Assembly: GCA_002396065.1 (NCBI GenBank)
Contig: DGWE01000087.1
Location: forward strand, 1-14,997
From: Eubacteriaceae bacterium UBA4266
GTDB taxonomy: Bacteria > Bacillota > Clostridia > Eubacteriales > Eubacteriaceae
Direction: 5' to 3'
DNA: 14,997 nt
Of the stretch, positions 4,941 to 11,886 are shown in pieces. The notes beneath the pieces are model-generated. The model was not told the DNA's origin. It ran no database searches and saw only the letters and a list, made by a program, of their open reading frames with translations. Each line of letters opens with the position of its first letter. Positions within the stretch are counted from its first letter, which is position 1. Made by a program: the position numbers and the translations under genes.

Positions 4941-7019
4941 TTATGCTTCCTTAGGCTGAAATGAAAACCAATCGTCGCCGGACAACGCTGGGCAGTTTAA
5001 AATGAACTGAGTGTCGTTGTCCTGATCGCTTTCGATGTCGTTGCCCATGCTGTCGGCGAATTCGGTGACGAAGGCCGTGACTTGATCTTTGCCCTTTTGG
5101 AGGGCGGCCAAAGCGGCCGGTGGCAGCGCGAAGGGCAGTGCGGGGTCGACGTCCGACGCGCCCTTGGCGGTGCGCTTCTGCACATGGGTCAGTGCGAAGT
5201 GGGAGAGCGGGTTGCGCTTCAAATCCGAGATCAAGTCGGCGATGGTACAGGTTGGGCGGAACAGCAGCGCCCCGTCTTTCCGGCGTTTGGCGATCAGGTT
5301 CGGCAGCATCCATTTGACAACCGCCAGAATCAGCCGTCCGCCCCGCTTGGCGGACAAGTCTACGAGAGGCGTCCGGCCGTCTGAAGGGATCAGGTTTAAA
5401 TTTTTCTGAATGCCGTCGGCGCCGAGAATTTTGCTGACCGACAGGGTCTGAGCGTAATCGCCGGCAAGCGCCATCACCAGCTCGGTGAAGATGCTGGTGT
5501 AGGCGTCGGTGAGACCGCCCTGGGCCAGAAAATCCCGGGTGTGCAGCGCCCAGTCCTCATGGGGCGTGCCGTCCAGGCCGGCGAGGTGGCGCTGATAAAT
5601 GTAATTTGTGTAATCCAGAATCGTCCGCCCGTCGGTGACGTCGACCCGGCTCATCGCGCCGACTGTGCGGCGCAGCAGACTGTCCCGGACGTCGGGGTTG
5701 AGGCTGAAAAGCTTCGGGATCACGTCGTCCAGCGCGCCTTCGATGCCCTGGGAGTTGACCGACACGTGGATGCCGGCCTTTTTCATTCGGCGGTCCTGCA
5801 CGTGCAGGCGTTCGACCAGAAGCCCGTCGATGGCGTTCACGATTTTGGTGTGGTATTCCGCTTTTTTGTCGGGGTGGGTCTTCAAATATTTGAAGAATTT
5901 ACGCAGGTTGTGGACCGCGGTGGTTTCCAGCATGTTCGTGTCAAACCCGTATTGCTTCGCGTAGGCCGTCATGTCGTGGACCGTTTGGGTCTCGCCGGTT
6001 TCCGGATTGACGAAGGTGCCGGCGTCGGTGTGGATCAAGGTGTGGACGTCGAAGTTTTCGCGGATCTGGCCGTCCACTTCCCTTCGGGTCACGGTGACGA
6101 TGCGCGCCGGGGACGGGTAGCAGATCAGCGAGGCGGTTTCAATGTCGAAGAAGCTGCGGCCCTTTTCGGTCGTCATTTTTTGGATATCGTTGGCGTGCAT
6201 ATGGCCGGTGAAGACGCCGTCCATCCCAGCGTCGGCGAGGGCCGTCGAAATCCGTTCGTACTCGGGAATCAGGTAGGCGGGCATGGCCTTGGGCTCCATC
6301 GAAAAATGGGGCAGGAAGCCGTGGTGGCCGAGCCCGATGACCGTGTCGCCCTGGGCTTTCGCCGCGCGGGTCTGCTCGAGCACCCAGGCCTCGAGCTCAG
6401 GGGTGAAAATGCCGGCGGTCTGGTTTTCGTCGATGCCGCGGACCGTTGCGTCTGCGCTGTAACGGTTGGTGTCCATCACGATGAGGGTGAAGCCCGGCTT
6501 CGGGCGCACGCAGTAGGACAGGCCGCAGCCCAGTTTTCCTTCTGGCGGCACGAAGCGCTTCACCTCTGTGGCGCCGAAGCATTCCGGCGCGTAGAGGTCC
6601 CCAAAGATGGCGGGGGTGGTGCGCTCGGCGGGTACGGCTTTGCCGTTTGGCGTATTGAAATTCGTGGCGTCCGGGTTGTTGATGTCGTGGTTGCCCGGTG
6701 CGGCGAACACCTGGGCGCCGGTATCCCGGGCGAACTGCTCGAGAATGGCCGCGATCGCCTCGTGGCATTCCCGTTCGCCGTCCTTGGTCAGGTCCCCGGC
6801 GATCATCAGTACGTCTGGGTCCTGTGCTGCCAAGCGTTTCAGCGCCGCTTTCAAAAAGGCGTCACTCTCGTTGTACATCTTGCGGTCGCTGTTGCGGTGC
6901 TCGGTGTAGTCCGGGGTGTCGGCGATCAGCGACGGCGCCAGATAGTGCAGGTCAGCCAGTACGGCGATTTTCAGGGTCTGATGACGGGTGTTGGATTGAT
7001 TTTGATCTGTAGTGTTCAT
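4941..7019 (-). CDS. Large cytosolic metallophosphoesterase with an uncharacterised C-terminal half
   Basis: 692 aa from ATG 7019; an in-frame TTG at 7046 has no ribosome site. The N-terminal part (about 16-280) is a calcineurin-like phosphoesterase with all the metal-site motifs: D-L-H (23-25), G-D (75-76), GNHD (109-112), GHH (231-233) and GHMH (272-275). The family uses a two-metal centre to hydrolyse phosphomono- or diesters, including cyclic nucleotides. The last 380 or so residues are mostly helical with no domain I recognise. There is no signal peptide, so a cytosolic location is likely. TTGAAA and TAAAAT upstream (7102-7097 and 7079-7074, 17 apart) make a good promoter, so the gene is monocistronic. 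Substrate is unknown. Confidence 0.8.
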   Translation of the reverse strand: MNTTDQNQSNTRHQTLKIAVLADLHYLAPSLIADTPDYTEHRNSDRKMYNESDAFLKAALKRLAAQDPDVLMIAGDLTKDGERECHEAIAAILEQFARDTGAQVFAAPGNHDINNPDATNFNTPNGKAVPAERTTPAIFGDLYAPECFGATEVKRFVPPEGKLGCGLSYCVRPKPGFTLIVMDTNRYSADATVRGIDENQTAGIFTPELEAWVLEQTRAAKAQGDTVIGLGHHGFLPHFSMEPKAMPAYLIPEYERISTALADAGMDGVFTGHMHANDIQKMTTEKGRSFFDIETASLICYPSPARIVTVTRREVDGQIRENFDVHTLIHTDAGTFVNPETGETQTVHDMTAYAKQYGFDTNMLETTAVHNLRKFFKYLKTHPDKKAEYHTKIVNAIDGLLVERLHVQDRRMKKAGIHVSVNSQGIEGALDDVIPKLFSLNPDVRDSLLRRTVGAMSRVDVTDGRTILDYTNYIYQRHLAGLDGTPHEDWALHTRDFLAQGGLTDAYTSIFTELVMALAGDYAQTLSVSKILGADGIQKNLNLIPSDGRTPLVDLSAKRGGRLILAVVKWMLPNLIAKRRKDGALLFRPTCTIADLISDLKRNPLSHFALTHVQKRTAKGASDVDPALPFALPPAALAALQKGKDQVTAFVTEFADSMGNDIESDQDNDTQFILNCPALSGDDWFSFQPKEA

Positions 7020-7073
7020 GGCATCATCTTCTCTTTTTCTATTCAATGTATTTCTGAATGTTTTTTCAGCATT

Positions 7074-7102
7074 ATTTTAATCATTTTTTCAGATATTTTC
7101 AA
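7074..7102 (-). promoter_or_regulatory. Promoter of the metallophosphoesterase gene
   Basis: On the minus strand, TTGAAA (7102-7097) and TAAAAT (7079-7074) are 17 bases apart. They lie between the terminator of the upstream operon and the start codon, giving a leader of about 50 bases. Confidence 0.55.
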
Positions 7103-7163
7103 TCTTCTGAAAGTTATTTTCACGTAAAAGACTGCTGCGATTTAAGGCTTACGGCAGCCCATT

Positions 7164-7195
7164 AAAAAAGCAGGCCGCAAACAAATTGCGCCTGC
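7164..7195 (-). terminator. Terminator of the gpx-ohrR-CDF operon
   Basis: Read on the minus strand, GCAGGCGCAA (7195-7186) pairs with TTGCGGCCTGC (7180-7170), with one bulged base, and is followed by a run of Ts (7169-7164). It begins 20 bases after the stop of the cation exporter gene. Confidence 0.8.
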
Positions 7196-7214
7196 CTATC
7201 GGAGGGAGGGGTTG

Positions 7215-8327
7215 TTAATCGGAGATGTCAAAGTCCAGCTGGATGTTGATAGTGTAGCCCGGACAGAGGGCTTGAGCCTTTTCGAGAATTTCCCGATACA
7301 GCCCTTTGCGGTCGGGGGCGTCGTAGCTGATGATGATGTCGAACTGCACCGTTTTTTCCGCCGGGTCGAGGAAAAACCCGTGCATCTGCAGCACGTCGGG
7401 ATAGCCCTCGAGCAGGTCGCGCACCGCTCTTTCGATGCGGACCGCTTCGGAATTTTCGGTGTTTTTCGCGTAAACCGAAATGCCGGCGAGGATGACGTGG
7501 TGCTGGTCGAAGACCGCGTTGGCCACATCCCGTTCCAGGCTGTCGAGTTCAACGGCGGTCATCGTGTCGGGCACCTCGATATGCACGGAGCCGATCTGGC
7601 GGCTCGGACCGTAATTGTTGACGATCAAGTCGTAGGCGCCTTCGACGCCGTCAACCTGGCAGATGGTCTGCTTGATGCCCTGGGCGGTCTTGGCGTCGAT
7701 GCGTTCGCCGAGGATTTGGCTGACCGTATCCCGGAGGATGTCGATCCCGGCCTTCACGATGAAGACGGAGATGACGGCGCCGAGCCAGGCTTCGAGGCTG
7801 ATGCCAAAGATCAGGTAAATCGCCGCGGCCGCCAGTGTCGACACGGAGATGATCGCGTCGTTGAGGGCGTCGCTGCCGGAAGCGACCAGCGAATCGGATT
7901 TGACGTTTTCGCCGGTCCGTTTGACGAACAGTCCAAGGAGGACTTTCGCGGCCACAGCTACCGCGATGATGATCAGGGCGATGGCGGAGTAGTCCGGCGT
8001 GGCCGGATGTAGAATTTTCTTCACCGATTCGACCAGCGACGAAACCCCGGCGTAAAGGACGATCACGGCGATGATCATCGCGCTCAGGTATTCGAGCCGG
8101 CCGTATCCGAGGGGATGCTTTTTGTCCGGCGCCTTGCCGGCGAGCTTGGTGCCGATAATGGTGATCACCGAGGACAGCGCGTCGCTCAAATTGTTGACAG
8201 CGTCCATGACGACGGCGATGGAATGGGAGAGAGTGCCGACAATCGCCTTAAAAACGGCCAGAGCGACGTTGACCAAAATGCCGACGACACTGGTGCGGAC
8301 GATCGTTTTTTCACGATTTGCGTTCAT
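7215..8327 (-). CDS. Cation diffusion facilitator, probable Mn(II) (or Fe(II)) exporter
   Basis: 370 aa. The N-terminal ~190 residues hold six hydrophobic helices of the CDF fold. The transport-site residues are N45/D49 in helix 2 (DAVNNLSDA) and D153/D157 in helix 5 (SDALND). This N-D-D-D set is the one described for Mn exporters such as MntE, while Zn exporters have His/Asp sets. Residues 205-290 look like the usual cytoplasmic ZT-dimer domain. About 80 more residues follow (291-370), making the protein longer than the usual ~300 aa. It is the third gene of the operon, 28 bases after the ohrR stop. A small inverted repeat (GAAAG/CTTTC) precedes the start, and the ribosome site is weak, so coupling to upstream translation is plausible. 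The metal is inferred, not shown. Confidence 0.82.
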   Translation of the reverse strand: MNANREKTIVRTSVVGILVNVALAVFKAIVGTLSHSIAVVMDAVNNLSDALSSVITIIGTKLAGKAPDKKHPLGYGRLEYLSAMIIAVIVLYAGVSSLVESVKKILHPATPDYSAIALIIIAVAVAAKVLLGLFVKRTGENVKSDSLVASGSDALNDAIISVSTLAAAAIYLIFGISLEAWLGAVISVFIVKAGIDILRDTVSQILGERIDAKTAQGIKQTICQVDGVEGAYDLIVNNYGPSRQIGSVHIEVPDTMTAVELDSLERDVANAVFDQHHVILAGISVYAKNTENSEAVRIERAVRDLLEGYPDVLQMHGFFLDPAEKTVQFDIIISYDAPDRKGLYREILEKAQALCPGYTINIQLDFDISD

Positions 8328-8355
8328 TGAATGGAAAGCCTGCCTTTCTATGCAA

Positions 8356-8799
8356 TCAGTTGTCTAGAATTTTGTAGAGGATGCGGTAGAGGGTGTGGGC
8401 CTCGTCCGGCTCGAGGGGCATGCAGCGGCCGATCTGCCGCGGCACGTCGGCGAACTTGGCCTTCAGCGCCCGGCCGCTATCCGTTAAATAGACGACGACG
8501 CGGCGCTCGTCGTCGGGGTCGCGCCGACGGTCGACGTAGCCCTGCTTTTCCAGCTTCTTGAGCATCGGCGTCAGCGTCCCGTTGTCGAGGTGGAGCCGGC
8601 TGCCGATTTCGCCGACAGTGAGGCCGTCCTTTTCCCAGAGCACCATGAAAGTAATGTACTGGGTGTAGGTCAGGCCGAGGGGCTTGAGGTAAGGCGTGTA
8701 GGCGCCGACGATTTTCCGAGCGGCCGCGTAGAGGGGGAAACAGAGCTGGTTGTCCAGCTTCAGGGCTTCGTCCGGATCGTAGGGAGTCATTTCAGCCAT
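8356..8799 (-). CDS. ohrR: OhrR, MarR-family organic-peroxide-sensing repressor (2-Cys type)
   Basis: 147 aa. This is a winged-helix dimer that represses peroxide-defence genes and lets go when a conserved cysteine is oxidised. LDNQLCF (15-21) carries the sensing Cys20 in the same setting as B. subtilis OhrR Cys15. The recognition region LDNGTLTPMLKKLEKQG (71-87) and the wing D-D-E-R-R match the subfamily closely. A second cysteine at 126 sits where the Xanthomonas-type 2-Cys OhrR has its resolving cysteine (106 residues apart here, 105 there), so disulfide-based sensing is likely. The start codon overlaps the gpx stop (TAATG), so the two are translationally coupled. An OhrR-like operator lies in the operon promoter at 9397-9411. 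No ohr gene itself is in the window. Confidence 0.9.
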   Translation of the reverse strand: MAEMTPYDPDEALKLDNQLCFPLYAAARKIVGAYTPYLKPLGLTYTQYITFMVLWEKDGLTVGEIGSRLHLDNGTLTPMLKKLEKQGYVDRRRDPDDERRVVVYLTDSGRALKAKFADVPRQIGRCMPLEPDEAHTLYRILYKILDN

Positions 8800-9344
8800 T
8801 AGATCAGCGCTTCCACAGCGGCGCGCACGGTCTTCATGCTGGTCGTCGGTTCAAAACGGTCGACGACGTTGCCGTCCCGGTCGATTAAGAATTTCGTGAA
8901 ATTCCATTTAATTTCGGCGTTGTTTTTGTAATCCGGGTCGATCTTTTTGAGCATCGCGTTCATCATCGAGGCCTTCGGGCTCTTGCCGAAGCCGGCGAAG
9001 CTTTTCTGGCTCTTCAGGTATTTGTAGAGATCCAGCGCGTTGTCGCCGTTGACGTCGCTCTTGGTCATCTGGTCGAATTGTGTGTTGTAATGGAGGGTGC
9101 AGAATTCGTGGACTTCGTCGTCAGTGCCTGGGGTCTGGCCGGCGAACTGGTTGCAGGGGATGTCGAGAATTTCCAAGCCCTTGTCGTGGAAGGCTTCGTA
9201 GATTTCTTCCAGATCCTTGTAGTGGGGAGTAAAGCCGCAGCCGGTCGCGGTGTTGACCACTAAGACCACCTTGCCTTTGAAATCGGACATCGGGAGTTCG
9301 GAACCGTCACGTTTGGTTACAGAATAATTATAAAAATCGCTCAT
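8799..9344 (-). CDS. Glutathione peroxidase family protein (Cys-type thiol peroxidase)
   Basis: 181 aa. Reduces hydrogen and organic peroxides. The catalytic tetrad is visible: Cys36 in NTATGCGFTP, Gln70 in CNQFAGQTPG, and Trp147-Asn148 in KWNFTKF. It uses Cys rather than selenocysteine. Cys82 in EFCTLHY sits where the resolving cysteine of thioredoxin-dependent bacterial GPx enzymes lies, so thioredoxin is the likely reductant despite the family name. The start at 9344 follows AGGAGG (9356-9351) with 6 bases between. A longer in-frame start at 9386 would overlap the leader and has no such site. First gene of the operon with ohrR and the CDF exporter. Confidence 0.93.
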   Translation of the reverse strand: MSDFYNYSVTKRDGSELPMSDFKGKVVLVVNTATGCGFTPHYKDLEEIYEAFHDKGLEILDIPCNQFAGQTPGTDDEVHEFCTLHYNTQFDQMTKSDVNGDNALDLYKYLKSQKSFAGFGKSPKASMMNAMLKKIDPDYKNNAEIKWNFTKFLIDRDGNVVDRFEPTTSMKTVRAAVEALI

Positions 9345-9396
9345 TTTAAGCCTCCTACAATTGCGTTTAATTTTTGAACACGTCATTTATATTTGA

Positions 9397-9433
9397 AACA
9401 ATTATATTGTATCAAATTTAATTTGAAAGTCAA
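9397..9433 (-). promoter_or_regulatory. OhrR-type operator and promoter of the peroxide operon
   Basis: On the minus strand TTGACT (9433-9428) and TACAAT (9411-9406) are 16 bases apart. The -10 box lies inside the palindrome ACAAT-TAT-ATTGT (9398-9410). The 15-base window 9397-9411 matches 13 of 15 positions of the B. subtilis OhrR half-operator TACAATTAAATTGTA as I remember it. A second perfect palindrome, TCAAAT-TTA-ATTTGA (9412-9426), nearly fills the spacer. Both sites would block polymerase, which suits autorepression by OhrR. Confidence 0.75.
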
Positions 9434-9514
9434 CCCTTTTTTAGGTTTCTTTAACAAAAAGATCGCGATACAGATTTTTAAGGGATTTGCAATTTCAAAA
9501 AAGACAGGCAGTCC

Positions 9515-9523
9515 TGTTATAAT
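9515..9523 (+). promoter_or_regulatory. Extended -10 promoter of the DUF5131 gene
   Basis: TGTTATAAT is a perfect extended -10 element, 35 bases before the start codon. No -35 box is found at normal spacing. It diverges from the peroxide operon promoter, with about 75 bases between the two -35/-10 sets. Confidence 0.6.
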
Positions 9524-9558
9524 AAAGAGAAAAACAAAGCGATAGAAAGGAGAACGCG

Positions 9559-10287
9559 ATGCCCTTTTGGAATCCGTGGCACGGGTGCACGAAATGCAGT
9601 CCGGGCTGCGCCCACTGCTACGTCTACCGGCGGGACGCAATGTACGGGAAAGATGCGTCTGTTGTCACCAAGACAGCGGCTTTTGATCTTCCGGTGCGCA
9701 AAGACCGAAACGGTCACTTTAAACTTCAGCCCAGCGATGGGACGGTGTACACCTGTTTCACCTCCGACTTTTTCCACCCGGCGGCCGATGCGTGGCGGGC
9801 GGAGGCCTGGGCGATGATGGGCGAACGGTCGGATCTGGATTTTTATTTCATTACAAAGCGGCCGGAGCGCATCGCCGATCATCTGCCGGAAAACTGGGGC
9901 AGCGGCTGGGACAACGTGCACATTTGCTGCACCTGTGAAAATCAGGCGCAGGCGGACCGCCGCCTTCCGATTTTTTTGCCCCTGCCCCTGCGTCACAAGG
10001 CCATCATCCACGAACCGATGCTCGAGGCCATTCATATCGAAAGCTATCTGGCGCAGTATCGCGACGTGATCGAAAGCGTCTCCTGCGGCGGCGAGTCCGG
10101 ACCGGGCTCCCGGCTCTGCGATTACGATTGGATTCTCGCGACCCGGGCGCAATGCGTCCATTATGGCGTGCCTTTTCATTTTCATCAGACCGGCCGGCTC
10201 TTCAAAAAAGATGGCAAAATCTATCGCATAAAAAGATGGAATCAAGAGTCTCAGGCGCGGAAGGCGGGGATTGATTTTGAGGGATGA
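9559..10287 (+). CDS. DUF5131 (phage Gp37/Gp68-like) protein with radical-SAM motif
   Basis: 242 aa, start supported by AAGGAG 7 bases upstream. The N-terminus, WNPWHGCTKCSPGCAHCY, is the signature of the DUF5131 / Gp37-Gp68 family. It contains a canonical CX3CX2C (Cys13, Cys17, Cys20) that in radical SAM enzymes binds a [4Fe-4S] cluster and S-adenosylmethionine. Further cysteines lie mid-protein (H-I-C-C-T-C-E-N) and in S-C-G-G-E-S. The end, with V-P-F-H-F-H-Q-T-G, is also typical of the family. The reaction is unknown. The family is named from phage but is widely found in chromosomes, and no other phage gene is here. The gene stands alone. Confidence 0.8.
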   Translation: MPFWNPWHGCTKCSPGCAHCYVYRRDAMYGKDASVVTKTAAFDLPVRKDRNGHFKLQPSDGTVYTCFTSDFFHPAADAWRAEAWAMMGERSDLDFYFITKRPERIADHLPENWGSGWDNVHICCTCENQAQADRRLPIFLPLPLRHKAIIHEPMLEAIHIESYLAQYRDVIESVSCGGESGPGSRLCDYDWILATRAQCVHYGVPFHFHQTGRLFKKDGKIYRIKRWNQESQARKAGIDFEG

Positions 10288-10397
10288 ACCGAGCTGCTTT
10301 TGTTCATTTCTTCACAGCCTTGTCGACATATCCACAGTGTCATTTTTTGTATAGGCGTGAGGTGTGGAAAAATTGATATTGATAAAGAGGGGGAAAT

Positions 10398-10434
10398 AAA
10401 AAATCTGCCGTCCAATTTATACTGAACGGCAGAT
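10398..10434 (-). terminator. Terminator of the four-gene operon
   Basis: On the minus strand ATCTGCCGT (10434-10426) pairs perfectly with ACGGCAGAT (10411-10403) and runs into six Ts (10403-10398). It lies 8 bases after the stop of the last gene. The stretch 10288-10397 between the convergent genes shows no gene. Confidence 0.85.
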
Positions 10435-10442
10435 GGAGACAT

Positions 10443-11462
10443 TTACGCATTGAGGGCATTTTCAGCATCCTTGTAAATGACAGGATTAATAATATTTGTG
10501 ATTTTTTCAGATGCTTCAGTCAATTGTCCTTCTTTGGAAAGAATAGGGGTATCCAGGACGGCTTTAATAGAACAGGCGAGAGCAGCTGCTTCTGCGACAA
10601 CTTTTTTGGAAGTGGGACGATAATGGCGGTAGTCATCACCTTCTATTTGAAAGATGTGTTCCATTTTCCAAATGAGTGGTAGAAAGTAAGCGTCGAGTCG
10701 GGCAAGTAATTCATAGAACATGTAACTTCGTCTTCGGATGGCGATGCATTGATCAGAGGCGGTATTCAAAGAAGCGACAATTTTATCGGATTCAGCCTTA
10801 TTTTTCAGCGCGTTTTCCAAGCTTTTTCCGGCTTTGTTGTCGACTATAAATCCCATGACCATGAGTGCTGGACCGGCAACGAGCCCGCCAAGTACTGCGG
10901 TACCAAGGGCCATACCGCCTCCACCAGCGGCCAACGAACCGCCGCCGAAAAACGCGAGCGTGGCATTCATTGAGGCAGCGCCGCTCAACGAGGAAATCGC
11001 TGTGCCGGTTGATGCGGCGGCGAAGGTTTGAGCGGCACTCCAGGCGCCGAAAGCAGTCAGTGCGCCGCCGGCCGTTCCCGCAGCTGCACCGCCGACGACG
11101 TCCAGCACGAGATTACTGAGTTCCTTTAATTCCTTAAAACTGGTCTGATCGATTTTTAAATTTTTAATTTCATCCAAACCGAGCGAGTCTGCGAAATCGA
11201 CATTTTTAATTTTGGTAAAGGTATCGAGAAACGCGTGAATACTGTTGTTTAAAATAAATATTTTTTCCTGTCCGAGGTTGGCTAAAGATTCTTTAACTTC
11301 CGCACGTTTTAAATTTAGTTGGTCCCGCGCTTCCTTCATCTGGTCGTTGGCGTATTGATTAATGGTTTTGGCATTAGCCTGATGGTTGTACGCTTGAATG
11401 TCCTTAGTGACGCCGACACCGGCTGTAGCAATAGCGGCAGCGATAAAAAATACTGGCAGCAT
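10443..11462 (-). CDS. Unknown protein with N-terminal hydrophobic segment and Gly/Ala-rich membrane-type core
   Basis: 339 aa, start supported by AAGGAGG about 5 bases upstream. Residues 1-19 are hydrophobic (MLPVFFIAAAIATAGVGV), a likely membrane anchor or signal. Residues 20-65 are helical and charged, probably coiled coil. Residues 121-207 are a long Gly/Ala/Ser/Thr-rich hydrophobic stretch with GG repeats (VGGAAAGTAGG, FFGGGSLAAGGGG, LGGLVAGPAL), the kind of glycine-zipper segment that inserts into or remodels membranes. Residues 208-339 are soluble and helical. I recall similar Gly-rich cores in uncharacterised bacterial proteins but cannot name a family. Last gene of the operon, 10 bases after the TerB-like gene. 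A pore-forming or membrane-scaffold role is inference. Confidence 0.7.
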   Translation of the reverse strand: MLPVFFIAAAIATAGVGVTKDIQAYNHQANAKTINQYANDQMKEARDQLNLKRAEVKESLANLGQEKIFILNNSIHAFLDTFTKIKNVDFADSLGLDEIKNLKIDQTSFKELKELSNLVLDVVGGAAAGTAGGALTAFGAWSAAQTFAAASTGTAISSLSGAASMNATLAFFGGGSLAAGGGGMALGTAVLGGLVAGPALMVMGFIVDNKAGKSLENALKNKAESDKIVASLNTASDQCIAIRRRSYMFYELLARLDAYFLPLIWKMEHIFQIEGDDYRHYRPTSKKVVAEAAALACSIKAVLDTPILSKEGQLTEASEKITNIINPVIYKDAENALNA

Positions 11463-11472
11463 GACTTCCTCC

Positions 11473-11886
11473 TTACACGTCAGCGATCAGCTGATGAATC
11501 GACTGCATGATAATGGCTTCACGATTTTCCAATTCTTTCACCTGAATTTGTACTTCGGCGTATGGCCGCTGACTTGCAGAAAATCGTTTTTTCTCACTTT
11601 GTATCGCGAGCAGCGTTTCCATCGCTTCGAGCATTTCTTGAAGTACAGCATCACTGATATCCCATTTCCGCATTATCGCGTCGATGATGCGCTGTTCGGT
11701 GTCAGAGTGAAGCCCATCGCTGTAGGAAACGACGATCAAATTCCAGAGCAGCTGACGTGCCTTGATGCTCTGATCTGGCGATTCGATATGGTCGTATTCG
11801 AGATCGAGAATCACTGCTTCGTATACCAAATCGCCGTAAGCTTTTTCACCGGCGTGTACGAGAATTTCGTCACCCTTGGACATCAT
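11473..11886 (-). CDS. TerB-like helical protein
   Basis: 137 aa. The region LLWNLIVVSYSDGLHSDTEQR (about 46-66) has the TerB pattern of a hydrophobic helix followed by S/A-D-G and an acidic turn before the next helix (I-I-D-A-I-M-R-K-W). TerB-type domains bind metal or act as scaffolds in tellurite/phage/stress (Ter) systems. The C-terminal third is helical and charged. The start overlaps the previous stop as ATGA, and a second ATG follows at once, so translation is coupled to the gene before. In length and content it looks like the second half of a longer protein whose first half is that preceding gene. Confidence 0.65.
   Translation of the reverse strand: MMSKGDEILVHAGEKAYGDLVYEAVILDLEYDHIESPDQSIKARQLLWNLIVVSYSDGLHSDTEQRIIDAIMRKWDISDAVLQEMLEAMETLLAIQSEKKRFSASQRPYAEVQIQVKELENREAIIMQSIHQLIADV

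Noticed and set aside
5541..7127. 528-codon open frame on the plus strand
   Set aside because: It lies antisense to the metallophosphoesterase, which has all its catalytic motifs. The translation is Val/Gly/Asp-rich with no recognisable domain, the usual artefact opposite a G+C-rich gene.
7212..8012. 266-codon open frame on the plus strand preceded by a purine-rich GGAGGGAGGGG
   Set aside because: Antisense to the CDF exporter, starts at TTG, and shows no protein motif. The purine run is chance next to the terminator.
9517..10245. 242-codon open frame on the minus strand
   Set aside because: Antisense to the DUF5131 gene, whose Cys motif and ribosome site are clear.
10328..10371. Two DnaA-box-like 9-mers (ATATCCACA, and TGTGGAAAA in reverse)
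   Set aside because: Each is one mismatch from the consensus, there are only two, and there is no dnaA/dnaN gene or AT-rich unwinding region nearby. They also simply form a 6-bp inverted repeat.
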